64,000 nucleotides of DNA from Sanderia malayensis (lineage: Eukaryota > Cnidaria > Scyphozoa > Semaeostomeae > Pelagiidae): the NCBI GenBank assembly GCA_013076295.1, contig RQOL01000438.1, positions 1 to 64,000 on the forward strand, written 5' to 3'. A program made the translations under genes and the position numbers. A model generated the notes under the pieces. That model saw only the letters and a list, made by a program, of their open reading frames with translations, was not told the DNA's origin and searched no databases. Below are positions 61,801 through 64,000 of this stretch, piece by piece (the stretch's first letter is position 1; each line of letters begins with the position of its first letter).

Positions 61801-61979
61801 AAAATGGGAAGTCAAGAAAAAGTGGGAAGTCATCAAAAATGGGAAGTCATTAAAAGTGGAAAGTCATCAAATGTGGGAAGTCAAGAAAGAGTGGGAAGTC
61901 ATCAAAAATGGGAAGTCTTCAAAAGTGGGAAATCATCTGAAATGGTTTGTCAAGAAAAAGTTGGAAGTCATCAAAAATG

Positions 61980-62125
61980 GATCTGTGTTTTGGGCTGCAT
62001 GTTCTGCACTCTCTTATTTTTACATGGTATCTGCTTGGGGTGGTTATGTGTTCATCATCAATTTGATTTAGTATTTGATTTGATTTGATTCATCATCATC
62101 AATTTGATTTTGATTTAGTGATTTA
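61980..62125 (+). pseudogene. STT3 gene fragment embedded in satellite, copy 5
   Basis: 146 bp, the counterpart of copy 2 in the 12.49-kb duplication. The STT3-like frame is 61979-62068, stop 62069-62071. No difference from copy 2 seen. Confidence 0.82.
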
Positions 62126-62711
62126 GGAAGTAAAAAAAAGTGGGAAGTCATCAAAAGTGGTATGTCGTCAAAAGTGGGAAGTCATCAAAAGTGGGAAGTC
62201 ATCAAAAGTGGGAAGTCATCAAAAAGGCGAAGTCAAGAAAATACAGGAAGTAATCGAAAGTGGGAAGTCATCAAAAGTGGGAAGTTATCAAAAGTAAGAA
62301 GTCACCGAAAGTGGGAAGTCAAGAAAAAGTGGGAAATCATCAAAATGGGCAGTCATCAAAAGTGGGAAGTGAAGAAAAAATGGGCAGTCAAGAAAAAGTA
62401 GGAAGTCCTCAAATATGGGAAGTCATCAAAAGTGGGAAGTCCTTGAAAAGTGGGAGGTCATGAAATGTGGGAAGTCAAGAAAAAGTGGGAAGTCATCAAA
62501 AATGGGAAGTCTTCAAAAGTGGGAAATCATCTAAAATGGGAAGTCAAGAAAAAGTGGGAAGTAATCAAAAATGGGAAGTCATTAAAAGTGGAAAGTCATC
62601 AAATGTGGGAAGTCAAGAAAGAGTGGGAAGTCATCAAAAATGGGAAGTCTTCAAAAGTGGGAAATCATCTGAAATGGTTTGTCAAGAAAAAGTTGGAAGT
62701 CATCAAAAATG
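62126..62711 (+). repeat. Satellite between insert copies 5 and 6
   Basis: 586 bp of satellite, the counterpart of 49,633-50,219 at an offset of about 12.49 kb. It shares the AAAAGTAAGAAG variant (about 62,289). It is one base shorter than its counterpart, including one A lost at about 62,341-62,346, where CATCAAAATGGGC replaces CATCAAAAATGGGC. Confidence 0.96.
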
Positions 62712-62857
62712 GATCTGTGTTTTGGGCTGCATGTTCTGCACTCTCTTATTTTTACATGGTATCTGCTTGGGGTGGTTATGTGTTCATCATCAATTTGATT
62801 TAGTATTTGATTTGATTTGATTCATCATCATCAATTTGATTTTGATTTAGTGATTTA
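62712..62857 (+). pseudogene. STT3 gene fragment embedded in satellite, copy 6
   Basis: 146 bp, the counterpart of copy 3 in the 12.49-kb duplication. The STT3-like frame is 62711-62800, stop 62801-62803. The satellite just after it has one A fewer (GTAAAAAAAGTGGG) than after copies 1-5. Confidence 0.82.
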
Positions 62858-64000
62858 GGAAGTAAAAAAAGTGGGAAGTCATCAAAAGTGGTATGTCGTC
62901 AAAAGTGGGAAGTCATCAAAAGTGGGAAGTCATCAAAAGTGGGAAGTCATCAAAAAGGCGAAGTCAAGAAAAAGTGGGGACTCATCAAAAGTGGGAAGTC
63001 AAGAAAATGCGGGAAGTCATCGAAAGTGGGAAGTCATCAAAAGTGGGAAGTCAAGAAAAAGTGGGAAGTAAAAAAAAGTGGGAAGTCATCAAAAGTGGAA
63101 AGTCGTCAAAAGTGGGAAGTCAAGAAAAAGTGGGAAGTCATAAAAAATGGGAAGTCCTCAAAAGTGGGAGGTCAAGAAAAAGTGGGAAGTCAAGAAAAAG
63201 TGGGAAGTAAAAAAAAGTGGGAAGTCATCAAAAGTGGAAAGTCGTCAAAAGTGGGAAGTCAAGAAAAAGTGGGAAGTCATAAAAAATGGGAAGTCCTCAA
63301 AAGTGGGAGGTCAAGAAAAAGTGGGAAGTCAAGAAAAAGTGGAAGTCAAGAAAATGTGGGAAGTCAAGAAAATGTGGGAAGTCACGAAAAAGTGGGAAGT
63401 CATTAAAGGTGGGAAGTCAAGAAAAGTGGGAAGTCAGGAAAATGTAGGAAGTCTTTAAAAGTGAGAGGTCATCAAAAGTGGGAAGTCAAGAAAATACAGG
63501 AAGTAATCGAAAGTGGGAAGTCATCAAAAAAGGGAAGTTATCAAAAGTCAGAAGTCACCGAAAGTGGGAAGTCAAGAAAAAGTGGGAAATCATCAAAAAT
63601 GGGCAGTCATCAAAAGTGGGAAGTGAAGAAAAAATGGGCAGTCAAGAAAAAGTAGGAAGTCCTCAAATATGGGAAGTCATCAAAAGTGGGAAGTCCTTGA
63701 AAAGTGGGAGGTAATGAAATGTGGGAAGTCAAGAAAAAGTGGGAAGTCATCAAAAATGGGAAGTCTTGAAAAGTGGGAAATCATCTAAAATGGGAAGTCA
63801 AGAAAAAGTGGGAAGTCATCAAAAGTGGGAAGTCATTAAAAGTGGAAAGTCATCAAATGTGGGAAGTCAAGAAAGAGTGGGAAGTCATCAAAAATGGGAA
63901 GTCTTCAAAACTCGGAAATCATCTGAAATGGTTTGTCAAGAAAAAGTTGGAAGTCATCAAAAGCGGGAAGTCATCAAAAGTGGGAAGTCAAGAAAAAGTG
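62858..64000 (+). repeat. Satellite block reaching the window end
   Basis: The satellite continues to the last base, so the array extends beyond the window on this side. This stretch mirrors 50,366-51,510 at an offset of about 12,490 bp, including the private ACTCGGAAATC variant. Confidence 0.96.

Larger units (their letters stand above)
52647..61979 (+). repeat. Satellite between insert copies 4 and 5
   Basis: About 9.3 kb of the same satellite without an insert. It contains an 885-bp tandem duplication (54.7-56.5 kb), a 988-bp partial duplication (57.6-58.8 kb) and an island at 56.6-57.1 kb whose unit variants resemble the left edge of the window. No coding, RNA or transposon sequence is recognisable. 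Confidence 0.96.
61502..62966 (+). repeat. 733/732-bp tandem duplication spanning insert copies 5 and 6
   Basis: The 12.49-kb counterpart of 49,009-50,474, with identical junction order, so the 733-bp duplication happened before the 12.49-kb one. The second unit is one base shorter, including an A lost near 62,344. Confidence 0.82.
60458..64000 (+). repeat. ≥3.5 kb segment, right copy of a 12.49-kb-spaced pair
   Basis: Counterpart of 47,965-51,510, carrying insert copies 5 and 6 and still matching at the window edge. The true duplication is therefore longer. One small difference is CAACAAGAGTAGG near 61,372 versus CATCAAGAGTAGG near 48,879. Another is AAGTGGAAGTCAAG near 63,336, lacking two G's. 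Confidence 0.85.

Noticed and set aside
1..64000. CRISPR array
   Set aside because: Units are contiguous 17-18 bp repeats with no unique spacers, and there is no cas gene. Array size and context are eukaryotic.
1..64000. Telomeric repeat or CENP-B box
   Set aside because: No tandem TTAGGG or TTTAGGG. The single TTTAGG in each insert tail is isolated. I saw no sequence fitting the CENP-B box. A centromeric role is possible but not shown by the sequence.
1..64000. G-quadruplex or intrinsically curved DNA from regular GGG and A tracts
   Set aside because: GGG runs are about 14 bases apart, too far for stable quadruplex loops. A tracts every 17-18 bp are out of phase with the 10.5-bp helical turn, so bends would largely cancel.
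1..64000. W-box-like TTGACTT (reverse strand) and AGGTCA nuclear-receptor half-sites
   Set aside because: Both are short strings built into common units. Without knowing the host and without any nearby promoter there is no support for a regulatory role.

Overview
This window is almost entirely one satellite array. Its basic unit is 17-18 bp long. The two commonest forms are GTGGGAAGTCATCAAAA (17 bp) and GTGGGAAGTCAAGAAAAA (18 bp), repeated head to tail on the + strand from base 1 to base 64000. Dividing length by unit size gives roughly 3,600 units. I found no complete protein-coding gene, no tRNA or rRNA, no transposable element with recognisable ends, no CRISPR array and no prokaryotic operon. 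The scale of the array and the nature of its only non-satellite insert indicate a eukaryotic genome, probably heterochromatin from a long-read assembly. I cannot place the lineage more precisely.

The only non-satellite DNA is a 146-bp segment present six times: 43131-43276, 49487-49632, 50220-50365, 52501-52646, 61980-62125 and 62712-62857. Its first 90 bp translate to 30 residues ending [19 protein letters not shown] recognise this as a conserved piece of STT3, the catalytic subunit of oligosaccharyltransferase. The remaining ~56 bp appear to be a slipped duplication of the fragment's own 3' end plus TTTGA-type stutter. A scrap of a housekeeping gene therefore seems to have been captured once and copied along with the satellite.

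Above the basic unit the array is a mosaic of nested higher-order repeats. Positions 1-4.6 kb are the most irregular, with loose ~535 and ~1,100 bp periods. Positions 4.6-6.9 kb hold 440 and 1,103 bp tandem modules. Positions 7.1-15.1 kb hold a ~1.98 kb unit followed by two 2,977-bp tandem units. Beyond that, multi-kilobase segments recur at offsets of about 8.84 kb (14.1-19.1 versus 23.0-28.0 kb), 9.6-9.8 kb (25.0-29.1 versus 34.6-38.9 kb), 8.35-8.70 kb (30.5-34.2 versus 38.9-42.9 kb), 7.09-7.32 kb (42.9-48.1 versus 49.9-55.4 kb) and 12.49 kb (48.0-51.5 versus 60.5-64.0 kb). Small young duplications (733, 885, 900, 710 and 988 bp) lie inside these.

The + strand is strongly purine-rich, and the common units have no stop codon in any forward frame. 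This yields many long overlapping forward reading frames (up to 397 codons) that I regard as artefacts of the repeat. All segment boundaries were read by eye and may be off by tens of bases, because neighbouring units are nearly identical.
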